From assembly GCA_002706765.1 (NCBI GenBank), contig PAJV01000076.1, positions 1 to 64,000 on the forward strand: 64,000 nt of DNA. Direction: 5' to 3'. A model generated the notes under the pieces. The model had not been told where the DNA came from. It did not search any database and saw nothing but the letters and a program-made list of their open reading frames with translations. Both the position numbers and the translations under genes were made by a program. Numbering within the stretch: position 1 is the first letter of the stretch; each line of letters opens with the position of its first letter. This stretch comes from Gimesia sp. Its GTDB lineage: Bacteria; Planctomycetota; Planctomycetia; Planctomycetales; Planctomycetaceae. Shown here piece after piece: positions 15,927 to 23,842 of this stretch.

Positions 15927-16526
15927 TTAGTAAACGATGACAGAATCTGCCTCAGAGAGTAATTCCGCCACCTTTGCGTATGTGACCGGCTCAACGAACT
16001 CGTAACCGGAAATCTTCTGTTTCACCTGTGGGGCGTCTCCGGTGACAATCAATATTGCAGTGTTGGCATACACCTTTGCTCCTCGACGTTGTAGCAAGTC
16101 AAGATATTCACCGTAGTTCTTGGGCATTTGATCGACAGAGAGGTTCATCTGATAGGCAATGAGCTTCTGAAGACGCACAGGCACGCTCGTTGAGGCCAAA
16201 TTGCCGTGCAGGTCGAGAATCGCACCCGCGTCGAACAGGATCGAAACATCGGCCCCTGCTTCAATGGCCGCAAAGATGATGTTGAAGCCGACACAAATCT
16301 GGCTGTCATCCTGATCCAGCCCGGTCTTCATGTGGAAAACAAGTCTCTTCCCCTTGAGGTCGGGAGCAATCTCGGAGGGAGGAGCGAATTGTTCCTCATA
16401 CGTTTGGTCCAATTCACGCCACGTTAGCAACTTGGAAACGAAGCGGGTGCCAAAATAGGCCCCCGTTCCCAGAACAATGAGTAGCCCTACGGCAATGACA
16501 ATACGTTTTCTCTTGTTTCCTGTCAC
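15927..16526 (-). CDS. Membrane-anchored DsrE-like protein in the mer operon
   Basis: 199 residues: a basic head and one membrane segment (about 8-30, RIVIAVGLLIVLGTGAYF), then a soluble domain with RLVFHMKTGLDQD, a central GFNIIFAAIEAGADVSILFD and NTAILIVTGD, the alpha/beta fold of DsrE/DsrF proteins. DsrE-type proteins carry sulphur or reduce thiols. The family's conserved cysteine is not obvious; the only Cys is in DSQICVG. Its GTG start overlaps the upstream stop (GTGA) and follows AAGGAG, so it is translationally coupled to the MerT fusion. Its role in mercury handling is unknown. Confidence 0.75.
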   Translation of the reverse strand: MTGNKRKRIVIAVGLLIVLGTGAYFGTRFVSKLLTWRELDQTYEEQFAPPSEIAPDLKGKRLVFHMKTGLDQDDSQICVGFNIIFAAIEAGADVSILFDAGAILDLHGNLASTSVPVRLQKLIAYQMNLSVDQMPKNYGEYLDLLQRRGAKVYANTAILIVTGDAPQVKQKISGYEFVEPVTYAKVAELLSEADSVIVY

Positions 16527-18061
16527 GATCCTGCTCCTTGCTTGGAGGCGGGAGACTCATCCTCATCCACTTCTCCCTTGAAACCGGCTTTCTCCACCGC
16601 AGACAAAACGGCGTTCTTCGGGAAAGTGCAGCAAGCCGGGCTTTGGACTTTGGCTCGGCCTGCCTTGAAATCAACCTGAACAGCGGTGATACCGGGAAGA
16701 TTGCGAAGAGTTTCCGAAACCGCCGTCGCACACCCTTCGCAGGTCATGCCCTCAATGTTTACAACTGTTTGACGAAGTGATTCGTTCGGAGCATTGCTCG
16801 CCTGCTTGTCGTCCATTGACCATTTGACTTCTGTTGCCGTCGTGTCGTCCGCTTCGGATGTTTCTCCTGAACTCAGAAGCTCTCCGCTGTATCCGGCTCT
16901 CTTCAAGGCCGTCTGAATCTCTTCTTTGGGGATCAGGTTGCCGGGTTCTACGCCGACGACCGCCTGCCGTTTCTCGTAGTTGATATCGACGGCGACAACG
17001 CCGGGAACCTGACGGATCGCTTGAGCGACCGTCGTAGAGCAACCTTCACAGGTCATGCCTTCGATCTGGAAGACGGCCCGATTCATATCCTCCGTCACGG
17101 CGGCGGCATCACTCGTGCCAAACAATACACCGACGTAGCTGGGAAAGAAGAGGAAGGCGACCGCCAACACGGTCACGCCCCATAGCATGACCTTGTTCAA
17201 CGTCATCATGTTGAAGCGACGTTTACCGGTCGTGGCACAGCAGTCGTCCGCCACTTCACTTTCCGTGGTACAGCAGTCGTGTCCCGATTCGGCAACAGCT
17301 TTCGTGGGACGGTAGGTGAAGTAGAACGCTGCGCCGAGAAATCCGAACGTCACGACCATGAATAGTGGGCGATACGTTTCCAGCGTGGCTGCGATCCCGG
17401 CCCCGGACACGCCAACCGCCAGCAGAAGCAGCGGTAGCCAGCAACAGGCCGAGGCCATGATCGCCGAGACGACAGTGCCGATCTTGGCGATTTTCTCGCC
17501 ACGGCCTGTCGATGATTTCGCCGTCGATGTGGGCGTCACGTTCAAGTCATTCATCCGCATTTCCTCCTGAGCGATTTGGATACCTTTCGTCACACTCCCC
17601 AGACAGCACGAACCGCTCGGATTGGAAGTCTCACAGTGACAGCCGGGGTCTTTCATCTTCGCCCGGATGTCTTCCAGAGCGTCGGAGCGGCCCTTCGCGC
17701 CAAGTTCCTCTTTGATGCTGCCAACCGAATGGCCGAAACAGTAGCACAGGGGGCGCTCCCCGCTGGACTCCTTCACACCGACCGGAACTTTCAGTTGCGA
17801 CTCGGTGAACTGCGTGTCTTCTTCCTCAGCGAAGTACACTACGTCGCAGTCCTGCGATGGGCAAAACCGCCAGCCAGTGTCATCTTTGACGGATGCGCAA
17901 TCTTCACTTGCCGTAGCACAGCAGGATCGACTGTCTGCTGTGAACTTTTCGGCGAACTCGTCATCGAGCAACGCGCCGAGCGTCAATGTGCTCACTCGTT
18001 TGGCCTTGTATCCACAGGACGGGCACTGAACCCTCTTCGCTGTCTCGGTCTGCTCGTTCAT
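16523..18061 (-). CDS. Mercury transporter fusion: CopZ-type [2Fe-2S]/Zn domain, MerT and two MerP-like HMA domains
   Basis: A 512-residue four-module protein. Residues 10-165 match the N-terminal domain of Archaeoglobus CopZ: CPSCG (13-16), paired Cys at 47-48 and around 67-72, and the [2Fe-2S]-type set CYC (106-108), CHC (141-143) and CC (152-153). Residues 188-315 are MerT: three helices, the membrane Cys pair ACCWLP (206-207) and Cys pairs in the loop (263-264, 274-275). HMA 1 is 328-392 (Cys338, Cys341) and HMA 2 is 431-497 (Cys441, Cys444). MerT brings Hg(II) inward and MerP delivers it, so this single chain should feed MerA. ATG 18061 follows GGAG. It is expressed from the divergent promoter at 18120-18151 under MerR. 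A decayed copy is at 10934. Confidence 0.9.
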   Translation of the reverse strand: MNEQTETAKRVQCPSCGYKAKRVSTLTLGALLDDEFAEKFTADSRSCCATASEDCASVKDDTGWRFCPSQDCDVVYFAEEEDTQFTESQLKVPVGVKESSGERPLCYCFGHSVGSIKEELGAKGRSDALEDIRAKMKDPGCHCETSNPSGSCCLGSVTKGIQIAQEEMRMNDLNVTPTSTAKSSTGRGEKIAKIGTVVSAIMASACCWLPLLLLAVGVSGAGIAATLETYRPLFMVVTFGFLGAAFYFTYRPTKAVAESGHDCCTTESEVADDCCATTGKRRFNMMTLNKVMLWGVTVLAVAFLFFPSYVGVLFGTSDAAAVTEDMNRAVFQIEGMTCEGCSTTVAQAIRQVPGVVAVDINYEKRQAVVGVEPGNLIPKEEIQTALKRAGYSGELLSSGETSEADDTTATEVKWSMDDKQASNAPNESLRQTVVNIEGMTCEGCATAVSETLRNLPGITAVQVDFKAGRAKVQSPACCTFPKNAVLSAVEKAGFKGEVDEDESPASKQGAGS

Positions 18062-18119
18062 CACATCGTTGCTCCGTGTTCGTTTCCAGTCGCGCTTGCC
18101 ACAAGGGCAACGTTCTCTT

Positions 18120-18151
18120 ATTATCGAGGTTGTACCTAAGTGCAAGGTCAA
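18120..18151 (-). promoter_or_regulatory. MerR-controlled divergent mer promoter
   Basis: On the minus strand TTGACC (18146-18151) and GATAAT (18120-18125) are separated by 20 bases, the stretched spacing used by MerR activators. A dyad CTTGCAC-ttag-GTACAAC lies in the spacer. It drives the CopZ-MerT-MerP gene. Its operator differs from the ACTCCGTAC set, so the two regulons should not cross-talk. Confidence 0.8.
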
Positions 18152-18230
18152 GCCGAATTAGCAATTTTTTCCTTTTTCGCTGGAAAGGCCAGCGTTTTAC
18201 CGGTTCGGACTCGGACCGTGGAGAAGTAAA

Positions 18231-18638
18231 TTGAGCAAGCGACTGACAATCAGCGAGTTGGCGAAAGCGGCTGGCATCCCAACAACGACTCTGCGTTACT
18301 ACGAGCGAATCCGTCTCGTTGAACCGGAAGATCGCAGTTGCAGCAATTACCGACTCTACGGCGATCAATCGCTTAAGAAACTGAAGTTCATTCGAGCCGC
18401 ACAAGCCATTGGTTTCACACTGGAAGACGTCAAGTCACTGCTTGCCGACGGCGAAGGCAAAGCACCAACGTGCGGCAACGTTCAGGACCTCATTGAAGCA
18501 CGATTGACCGATGTCGAGGAACGACTTAAAGACCTGCGGCATGTTCGCAAGGTGCTGAAGTCTGCCTTGGAACAATGCCACCGGCAGAAGAACTCTGACT
18601 GTTGCCAAGTCGTCGCTGACTTGAGGAACAAGAAGTGA
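18231..18638 (+). CDS. merR: Mercury-type MerR regulator
   Basis: 135 residues, divergent from the mer operon. The winged-helix head (ISELAKAAGIPTTTLRYYERI) is followed by RAAQAIGFTLEDVKSLLA, the dimerisation helix, and metal ligands Cys81, Cys116 and Cys124/125. The 35-residue and 8-9-residue spacings match the Hg(II)-binding triad of MerR. A TTG at 18231 is the start, preceded by GGAGAAG at 18220-18226; no ATG is available. It should repress and activate the promoter at 18120-18151. The YnfA-like gene follows 46 bases downstream and may be cotranscribed. Confidence 0.9.
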   Translation: MSKRLTISELAKAAGIPTTTLRYYERIRLVEPEDRSCSNYRLYGDQSLKKLKFIRAAQAIGFTLEDVKSLLADGEGKAPTCGNVQDLIEARLTDVEERLKDLRHVRKVLKSALEQCHRQKNSDCCQVVADLRNKK

Positions 18639-18684
18639 TCCGTCGATTCAAGAAAGCAACCTGTAGCGAAGACTTGGAATTTGC

Positions 18685-19011
18685 ATGGACCTGCTAAAGA
18701 TTACGATTCTGTTCATCATCACGGCTCTGGCTGAAATCGTCGGCTGCTATTTGCCGTACTTGTGGCTTAGACGTGAAGGATCGGCTTGGCTCTTGTTGCC
18801 AGCAGCGGCGAGTCTTGGCATTTTCGCGTGGCTGCTGTCCCTTCATCCGACAGCAGCCGGACGCGTCTACGCGGCTTACGGTGGCGTCTACATTTCCGTT
18901 GCGCTGGTATGGCTTTGGAAGGTCGACGGCATTCGGCCAAACACGTGGGACCTGCTCGGAGTCTGCCTTTGCTTGGCTGGTATGGCAGTGATCATGCTGG
19001 GCTCGCGCTAA
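18685..19011 (+). CDS. YnfA-family (UPF0060) small membrane protein
   Basis: 108 residues with four membrane helices: [40 protein letters not shown], then [19 protein letters not shown] and [18 protein letters not shown]. These are hallmarks of the YnfA family, relatives of small multidrug exporters. The conserved Glu in helix 1 is present. It lies behind merR on the same strand and so may be a passenger in the mercury unit. Substrate unknown. Confidence 0.9.
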   Translation: MDLLKITILFIITALAEIVGCYLPYLWLRREGSAWLLLPAAASLGIFAWLLSLHPTAAGRVYAAYGGVYISVALVWLWKVDGIRPNTWDLLGVCLCLAGMAVIMLGSR

Positions 19012-19457
19012 TTCGCGACGACTCGCGACGTTTGCAAGTGTATGGGGCCACCTGACAGGAGCGTCCTTGCGGCTCAAATGCCGAATCTCACACTACAAGA
19101 GCCAAGCAGCACGACCCGTTTGTTTCCGAAGTTGGGGAAAGGAGGTCGGAAAGGCGATCGATAACGCTGAGTCAAGGGCGATGTTTCGTTGACGAACTCA
19201 ACATCGTTAGGAAACTTTAGAATCAACGGAAATCGCTGCCAACCACCTCGCATCCCACGGTCCGTTCGATCTGCGCGAGTGTGCTGGCGAAAGTTGCGCT
19301 GGTATGGGCGACCTGCACTTCAAGGAAAGCAATTCTCGGTAGATGTCGACGAGGTCCGTGAAGTCGGCTTCCTCATCTTGGTCGTCTGCTGTGGCTCCCT
19401 CGGATTGACGCGACACAACATTCTCCGCCTGCGTCCCAAAAAACAGCCAGTCTTCGC
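19012..19457. other. Gene-free spacer between mer unit and cassette B
   Basis: About 450 bases with no convincing gene on either strand. The frames present have no ribosome sites and no recognisable motifs. It ends at the cassette B operator and probably represents the joint between two cargo modules. Confidence 0.5.
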
Positions 19458-19489
19458 TTGACTCCGTACTGACGTACGGGGTGTACAAT
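19458..19489 (+). promoter_or_regulatory. MerR-type operator/promoter 4 (cassette B)
   Basis: TTGACT at 19458-19463 and TACAAT at 19484-19489 with 20 bases between. The dyad ACTCCGTAC-tgac-GTACGGGGT has one mismatch. It is the same site as those at 1633, 2410 and 5716, so the regulator at 1712 could control cassette B, whose own regulator has lost its sensor domain. Confidence 0.85.
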
Positions 19490-19518
19490 ACAGGGCAACC
19501 AAATCAGCGGAGTTGGGT

Positions 19519-20037
19519 ATGACACTGAATACAGGAAAAGTCGCTAAGCTTGCGGGGGTCAATGTCGAGACGCTGCGCTTTTATGAGCGTGAAGGCATTC
19601 TACCGGAACCGCCACGGCGAGCCTCCGGCTATCGAGAGTATCCTCGCAAAATGAAACAGAACATTGCAGTTGCCGTTCTATTCAACTTCGTCGGAATGAC
19701 TCTGGCGGTTGCCGGATTGATAACGCCGGCGGTCGCTATCGGGGTCATGATTTTCTCGATCTTTGCCATTCTTCTGAACACTTTGTCGCTGACGCGTGTG
19801 GATCTTGGACAGGATTACGACGAAGAAAACGCGTCCGTCATCGAAACGGAACTCTCCGCACCGGGAATGGTCTGCGAGGGTTGCTCGCAAAAAATTACGC
19901 AAGGGCTAATGGCACTGGACGGTGTGCAGAAGGTCATACCAGACGTTAAAGCCAAACGCGTTCATGTGCTCCATGACCCCGGTCATACGAACGAGCAACG
20001 AATGCGCGAGACCCTGAAGAAATTGGGATACGCGTGA
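19519..20037 (+). CDS. Chimera: MerR DNA-binding head fused to P-type ATPase helices 7-8 and C-terminal HMA domain
   Basis: 172 residues in one open frame. Residues 1-43 are the head of a MerR regulator (KVAKLAGVNVETLRFYERE, RRASGYREYP), nearly identical to the gene at 1712. From about residue 44 it becomes the end of a metal ATPase: RKMKQNIAVAVLFNFVG, a second helix with GVMIFSIFAILLNTLSL, then an HMA domain with GMVCEGC, matching the last part of the ATPase at 7194-9590. An in-frame deletion of the intervening operon explains it. The helical hairpin would put both the DNA-binding head and the HMA domain in the cytoplasm. The MerR part lacks the dimerisation helix, so activity as a regulator is doubtful. 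It has its own operator and is 81 bases ahead of csp. Confidence 0.85.
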   Translation: MTLNTGKVAKLAGVNVETLRFYEREGILPEPPRRASGYREYPRKMKQNIAVAVLFNFVGMTLAVAGLITPAVAIGVMIFSIFAILLNTLSLTRVDLGQDYDEENASVIETELSAPGMVCEGCSQKITQGLMALDGVQKVIPDVKAKRVHVLHDPGHTNEQRMRETLKKLGYA

Positions 20038-20118
20038 TCAACACGAACAAATTCCAGTTGGATGACGGTCCACTCTCGCTGGAGTTTTCACCAAAATTGG
20101 ACCATAAAGGAAAAGATG

Positions 20119-20445
20119 ATGACGAATGAAGCAAAACAAAAATGCATTGACGCGTGCGTCGCATGCTCTCAGGAATGTGAAACATGTGCCACGCAGTGCT
20201 GTGCGCCGGCAGGAGGCGAACGAGCCGACTGTCTGAGATCATGCCTGGACTGCGCTGCAATGTGCTGGCTGTGTGCGTCGCTGTGTAGTCGCGACTCCCA
20301 GTTTTGCGGGGACATCTGCAAGCTATGCGCGACGATTTGCAACGCCTGCGCGGACGAGTGCTCGAAGCATGAAGCCGAACAATGTAAGCGCTGCGAGGAA
20401 GCCTGCCGTCGATGTGCTGAAGCGTGTCAGGCGATGGCCGCATAG
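20119..20445 (+). CDS. Four-helix Cys-rich copper-storage protein (Csp/DUF326)
   Basis: 108 residues with 24 cysteines spaced mostly as CxxxC and CxxC (CIDACVACSQECETC, CLDCAAMCWLCASLC, CKLCATICNACADEC, CEEACRRCAEAC). This is the pattern of the Csp four-helix bundles whose inward-facing cysteines bind many Cu(I) ions. There is no signal peptide, so it should be cytosolic (Csp3-like). AAAGGA precedes the start. ATG 20119 is chosen over ATG 20116 because it matches the N-terminus of the remnant at 9799. It is downstream of the chimera and operator 4 and followed by a terminator, so it should be metal-induced. It is the only intact gene of cassette B. Confidence 0.92.
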   Translation: MTNEAKQKCIDACVACSQECETCATQCCAPAGGERADCLRSCLDCAAMCWLCASLCSRDSQFCGDICKLCATICNACADECSKHEAEQCKRCEEACRRCAEACQAMAA

Positions 20446-20491
20446 CCGAGGAAAGCTGGACGTTTAAGTTTCGCCGATGGACGCTATTTAT

Positions 20492-20526
20492 GCCTGTCCG
20501 GACAGCCTGGGTCCGGCAGGCTTTTT
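20492..20526 (+). terminator. Intrinsic terminator after csp
   Basis: GCCTGTCCGGA pairs with TCCGGCAGGC (one bulged base) around a short loop and is followed by TTTTT at 20522-20526. It closes cassette B. Confidence 0.85.
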
Positions 20527-20974
20527 CACCCAATAAATCAGGCTCTATCGACGACCCAGCCTCGCCTTCTTGGACGACGAACCGTTCTACGCGCGCTGGA
20601 CGCACGTTGCTGAGCCCATTCGAATTCTATACATCCCCGCCGCAACATGACCGATCACCAGGCAACCGCCAAAACGACCAAAGCAAGCTTTGCAAACAGG
20701 TAAGAACTTTATCCGCACAGGCGACAAGATAAGAACACCATAAGCTGTTGCTGCATAAGCGTTTGCGTACACCAGTACCTCAGCAGAAAATCACTGTCTA
20801 TTGTACATGCAACGAACAAAAAGCACGCTAAGTGCTACTCGTTCAAACGTTTATGTTCACGGTGGTCTGACTGTAAACACCCTCACGTTTCCTCAGTCGG
20901 GATGACAAGATTTGAACTTGCGACCTCTGCGTGTCGAAAAGAATGGTTTTGCATTTTCTGTCAGTGCAGGTGCT
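20527..20974. other. Gene-free stretch at the integrase-proximal edge
   Basis: No complete gene. A plus-strand frame ending at 20650 reads LDDEPFYARWTHVAEPIRIL, which looks protein-like but is too short to identify and has no start. A tRNA-like 3' fragment lies at 20897-20935. This is where island cargo meets the integrase module. Confidence 0.4.
20897..20935 (-). pseudogene. 3' fragment of a tRNA gene (tRNA-Val-like), possible attachment-site scar
   Basis: Read on the minus strand, GACACGCAGAGGTC is the end of an anticodon arm and a variable loop. GCAAG-TTCAAAT-CTTGT is a complete T arm, and CATCCCGA is the 3' acceptor strand with its discriminator base. The anticodon arm is cut just before the GAC, and no 5' half is nearby. 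Islands commonly carry such 3' pieces at their ends. The isoacceptor is a guess from the GAC and the AGGTC loop. Confidence 0.5.
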
Positions 20975-22798
20975 TTAGTCTTTCTGGCTATGGCGACTCG
21001 CTGTTTGTTTTGTGATTCTCAGAGCTTTTGCGACATAGTCCAGATTGAAGCCTTGCCTGCGCATTGACTTAATTCGACGGATCTTACTTTGGCTGATGTT
21101 GCTTCCTCCTCGTTTTCGCTGTTCTGGGAACGGTGTTTCTACCGAGGACCATATCGGACTTAATCTCAGTCCAACCAGATCGATGGCTTCAAAAACCTTG
21201 GCAAAGGGACGATTCGTGTAGAAGTCCAATAAATCATCTGACTTCACTGGGGTTCCGTGGCACAGGAAGACTCCAGCTGCTTCACCTCCAGATTCAACGC
21301 GTATCAGGTTTCCAGCCGTCTTGCGAAGTTTGCCAAAGCTCAACTTGCGAAATTCGGTATGATCTTCATCTTTGCGTATTTGGTCACTGAGTCCTCTCCA
21401 GAGATTGGGGATTTGCATGTTTCTGTCATTACCGGCTGTCGGCGTGTCATAAGCGTGCCCTTTCTGGTTGACTATAAAAGCAGAAACATCTTCGGCAATC
21501 TCGATTTGGGTTCGCTGTTTTTGCCACCATTCTATGGCGGATACGGTGATTGGCCATAGTTTCCATTCGCCATACACAGATGTTTTATTTCGGAGACGAA
21601 AAATCCAGCTGTCGTTTTCAGTCGACTGATACTGTATCTCACGAGCTGATGGATGTTCCTGGTTGAGGAGAATATCTTCGGGCTGAAGTGTGGCAATCAT
21701 TTTGGCGTCGAATCCACAATTTAGTCCCATCAGCAGTAATAGTCGTTTGAGCGGAGAGGCGTATTCCCAAAGTGTCTGGATTTCCTCGTATGAATAAGTC
21801 TGAACCCTGGAAGTGCGGGCCGCTGTTGCCTTTTCCTGAACAGTTTCGGGAATTCTGATGGCTGTAAATTCAAGATCTGAGGGACGCTTCCAGGAATAAC
21901 CTGGAGCTGTACTTAGCCATCTGATGAAGTGTCGTAACTGTTTGATGTAGTTTCTTGCAGTCCGGACCGCGATTCGTTTTACGCGTTTTCCAGGTGGTCT
22001 GAGCGCTAACGTTTCCTGATAAGCCAAAATTCTTGGAGTGTCTAAATCCGCTAATAAACAATCTGAGAGGCACTCTTTTAGAAACTGGGTCTGCCGAACT
22101 TGTGCGGTGCCTGTCGGGTTTACTGTGCCATCAAGATTTACATGTTTACTTTCAAGAGCTTTAATGTATTCATCGAGTGCGAGGTGCATTGTTTCCCCAC
22201 CGGCACCTTGGAAGATCATGCGTCGGCCCTGGTTGATAAGTTTGGTGCCTTGTGTTTTAATTTCACTTTCTGCTTCGAACTGTAGGTCTTCGTCGAGTAA
22301 TTCAATGTGTATGAAAGGTATGTCGCGTCTAAGCTGATCCAGCCATTGTCCGATGGAAGGGGGGGCCAAGCCAGATTGTCCAAGCTGGCGCGGTAGCGGC
22401 ACTCGAACGGTCGCTTCGCCATTCCGGATCGCTTCTGCAATAGTCAGACTAACTTCGTCCCATACAGGCTTCCCTGGTCTCTCAAATTCGAGTTCACCAA
22501 CACCTATTGAGTGAATAGCTGTGAGTTGTCGGTTGGGGGTACTTATAGTTTCAGTGGTGATCTTGTGCCTGGGGTTTGGTTTGGATGATAGCTGGGGGGT
22601 TGGTAGGGTTGATGCTTCCCATCTGCGGCACGCAGCGTTCCAAAGCTGCTCCAGTTTGAGGCTTGCGATCTTTGCCTGGGGTTCCTCACGTCCGAGGTAG
22701 AACTTTTTTTGGGAGTATCCCTTCGGGGTTTTCTTCCAGCCCAGGTTGCGTACAAATAGACCATTCTTACTACGACAGAGCTCTTTTTTCTGGGCCAT
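20975..22798 (-). CDS. Tyrosine-recombinase integrase next to ssrA
   Basis: 607 residues. A long N-terminal region with basic KKTPKGYSQKKFYLG is followed by a SAM-like arm (about 255-350) and a C-terminal catalytic domain. Visible catalytic features are KLRKTAGNLIR (second Arg), FLCHGTP (box III His) and DFYTN (nucleophile Tyr). The first catalytic Arg is not where expected: NCGFDAKMIATLQPEDI stands in place of TGxR. The His of HxxR is also changed. I recall this divergent pattern in planctomycete integrases, so the enzyme may still be active. The last 30 residues look like a helix-turn-helix. ATG 22798 follows AAGGCGG. It is read away from ssrA, whose 3' end is about 190 bases upstream, as expected for an ssrA-inserting island. 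Confidence 0.85.
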   Translation of the reverse strand: MAQKKELCRSKNGLFVRNLGWKKTPKGYSQKKFYLGREEPQAKIASLKLEQLWNAACRRWEASTLPTPQLSSKPNPRHKITTETISTPNRQLTAIHSIGVGELEFERPGKPVWDEVSLTIAEAIRNGEATVRVPLPRQLGQSGLAPPSIGQWLDQLRRDIPFIHIELLDEDLQFEAESEIKTQGTKLINQGRRMIFQGAGGETMHLALDEYIKALESKHVNLDGTVNPTGTAQVRQTQFLKECLSDCLLADLDTPRILAYQETLALRPPGKRVKRIAVRTARNYIKQLRHFIRWLSTAPGYSWKRPSDLEFTAIRIPETVQEKATAARTSRVQTYSYEEIQTLWEYASPLKRLLLLMGLNCGFDAKMIATLQPEDILLNQEHPSAREIQYQSTENDSWIFRLRNKTSVYGEWKLWPITVSAIEWWQKQRTQIEIAEDVSAFIVNQKGHAYDTPTAGNDRNMQIPNLWRGLSDQIRKDEDHTEFRKLSFGKLRKTAGNLIRVESGGEAAGVFLCHGTPVKSDDLLDFYTNRPFAKVFEAIDLVGLRLSPIWSSVETPFPEQRKRGGSNISQSKIRRIKSMRRQGFNLDYVAKALRITKQTASRHSQKD

Positions 22799-22951
22799 GA
22801 AACCGCCTTGAAAAACAGTGGATTCTGATATCTGAAAACAGATGTTATTGCCAAAAATCAGACATCGCAAGGCGAAAATCAGACACGAAATCAGACATTA
22901 TGTCAAAAGAACAGTTTTTAAATGGGCTTATCTTATCCGTAACTCAATAAA

Positions 22952-22987
22952 AAATAGCTACTTACCGATTTTGGTAAGTAGCTATTT
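22952..22987 (-). terminator. ssrA: Intrinsic terminator of ssrA
   Basis: A perfect 15-bp stem, AAATAGCTACTTACC (22952-22966) with GGTAAGTAGCTATTT (22973-22987), and a six-base loop. On the minus strand it is followed by TTTTTATT and lies two bases past the tmRNA 3' end. Because it is on the island side of the presumed att core, it may have been supplied by the island. Confidence 0.9.
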
Positions 22988-22989
22988 AA

Positions 22990-23344
<355 letters not shown>

Positions 23345-23842
23345 GTGTCTTCAGTAGTACGTTATTTTTAATACGTCATTTTCGAACAGAATGATAAAAC
23401 TATTTAACAGAAAATCAGTCCGTTCTCTTCTTATTATTATCAGCAGGTCGGCTGGAGTCAATTTACTCTGTTTACCGAAATTCTGATCTGAGAACAATTT
23501 AATGGCAGAACTCTCTGTTTTTACTGCATTTCCGGTTCCTGAGCCGCGACAGAAATATCAGCAAAATATCAAGATATGACACCCGACAGCAAAACGCAGG
23601 TCGAGAACACGTTACCAGAGAAGCAAAAAGAGACTTCAGTAGAAGCAGGCAAACAGACGCAGGGTCCGGTTTTGAATCGGGGCAACGTTTTCACTGCTTT
23701 TCCGGTCGGCAGGGAATTCTCTTTCAAATCGGTCTACATTCCTGGCTGTCATTCTCCTAAAATAAGCTGAATCATTTATTGTGTCACTGGGAGGAAACAG
23801 TGGCAGTTTTTTATCTCACTTTGAAGTGGAAGTTTATCTGGT
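23345..23842. other. Intergenic region upstream of ssrA and the hydrolase
   Basis: About 500 bases, AT-rich near ssrA. A plus-strand frame at 23576-23770 (64 codons, MTPDSKTQVENTLPEKQKET) has no ribosome site and a low-complexity composition; I do not regard it as a gene. A promoter for ssrA must lie just right of 23344, but I see no clear -35/-10 pair. Confidence 0.4.

Noticed and set aside
19207-19488. Minus-strand 93-codon frame
   Set aside because: It runs across operator 4, has no ribosome site and no recognisable motif.
20424-20732. Plus-strand frame overlapping csp end and terminator
   Set aside because: It crosses a strong terminator and has no start signal.
23576-23770. 64-codon frame between ssrA and the hydrolase
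   Set aside because: No ribosome site and low-complexity composition; kept only as a note in the intergenic entry.
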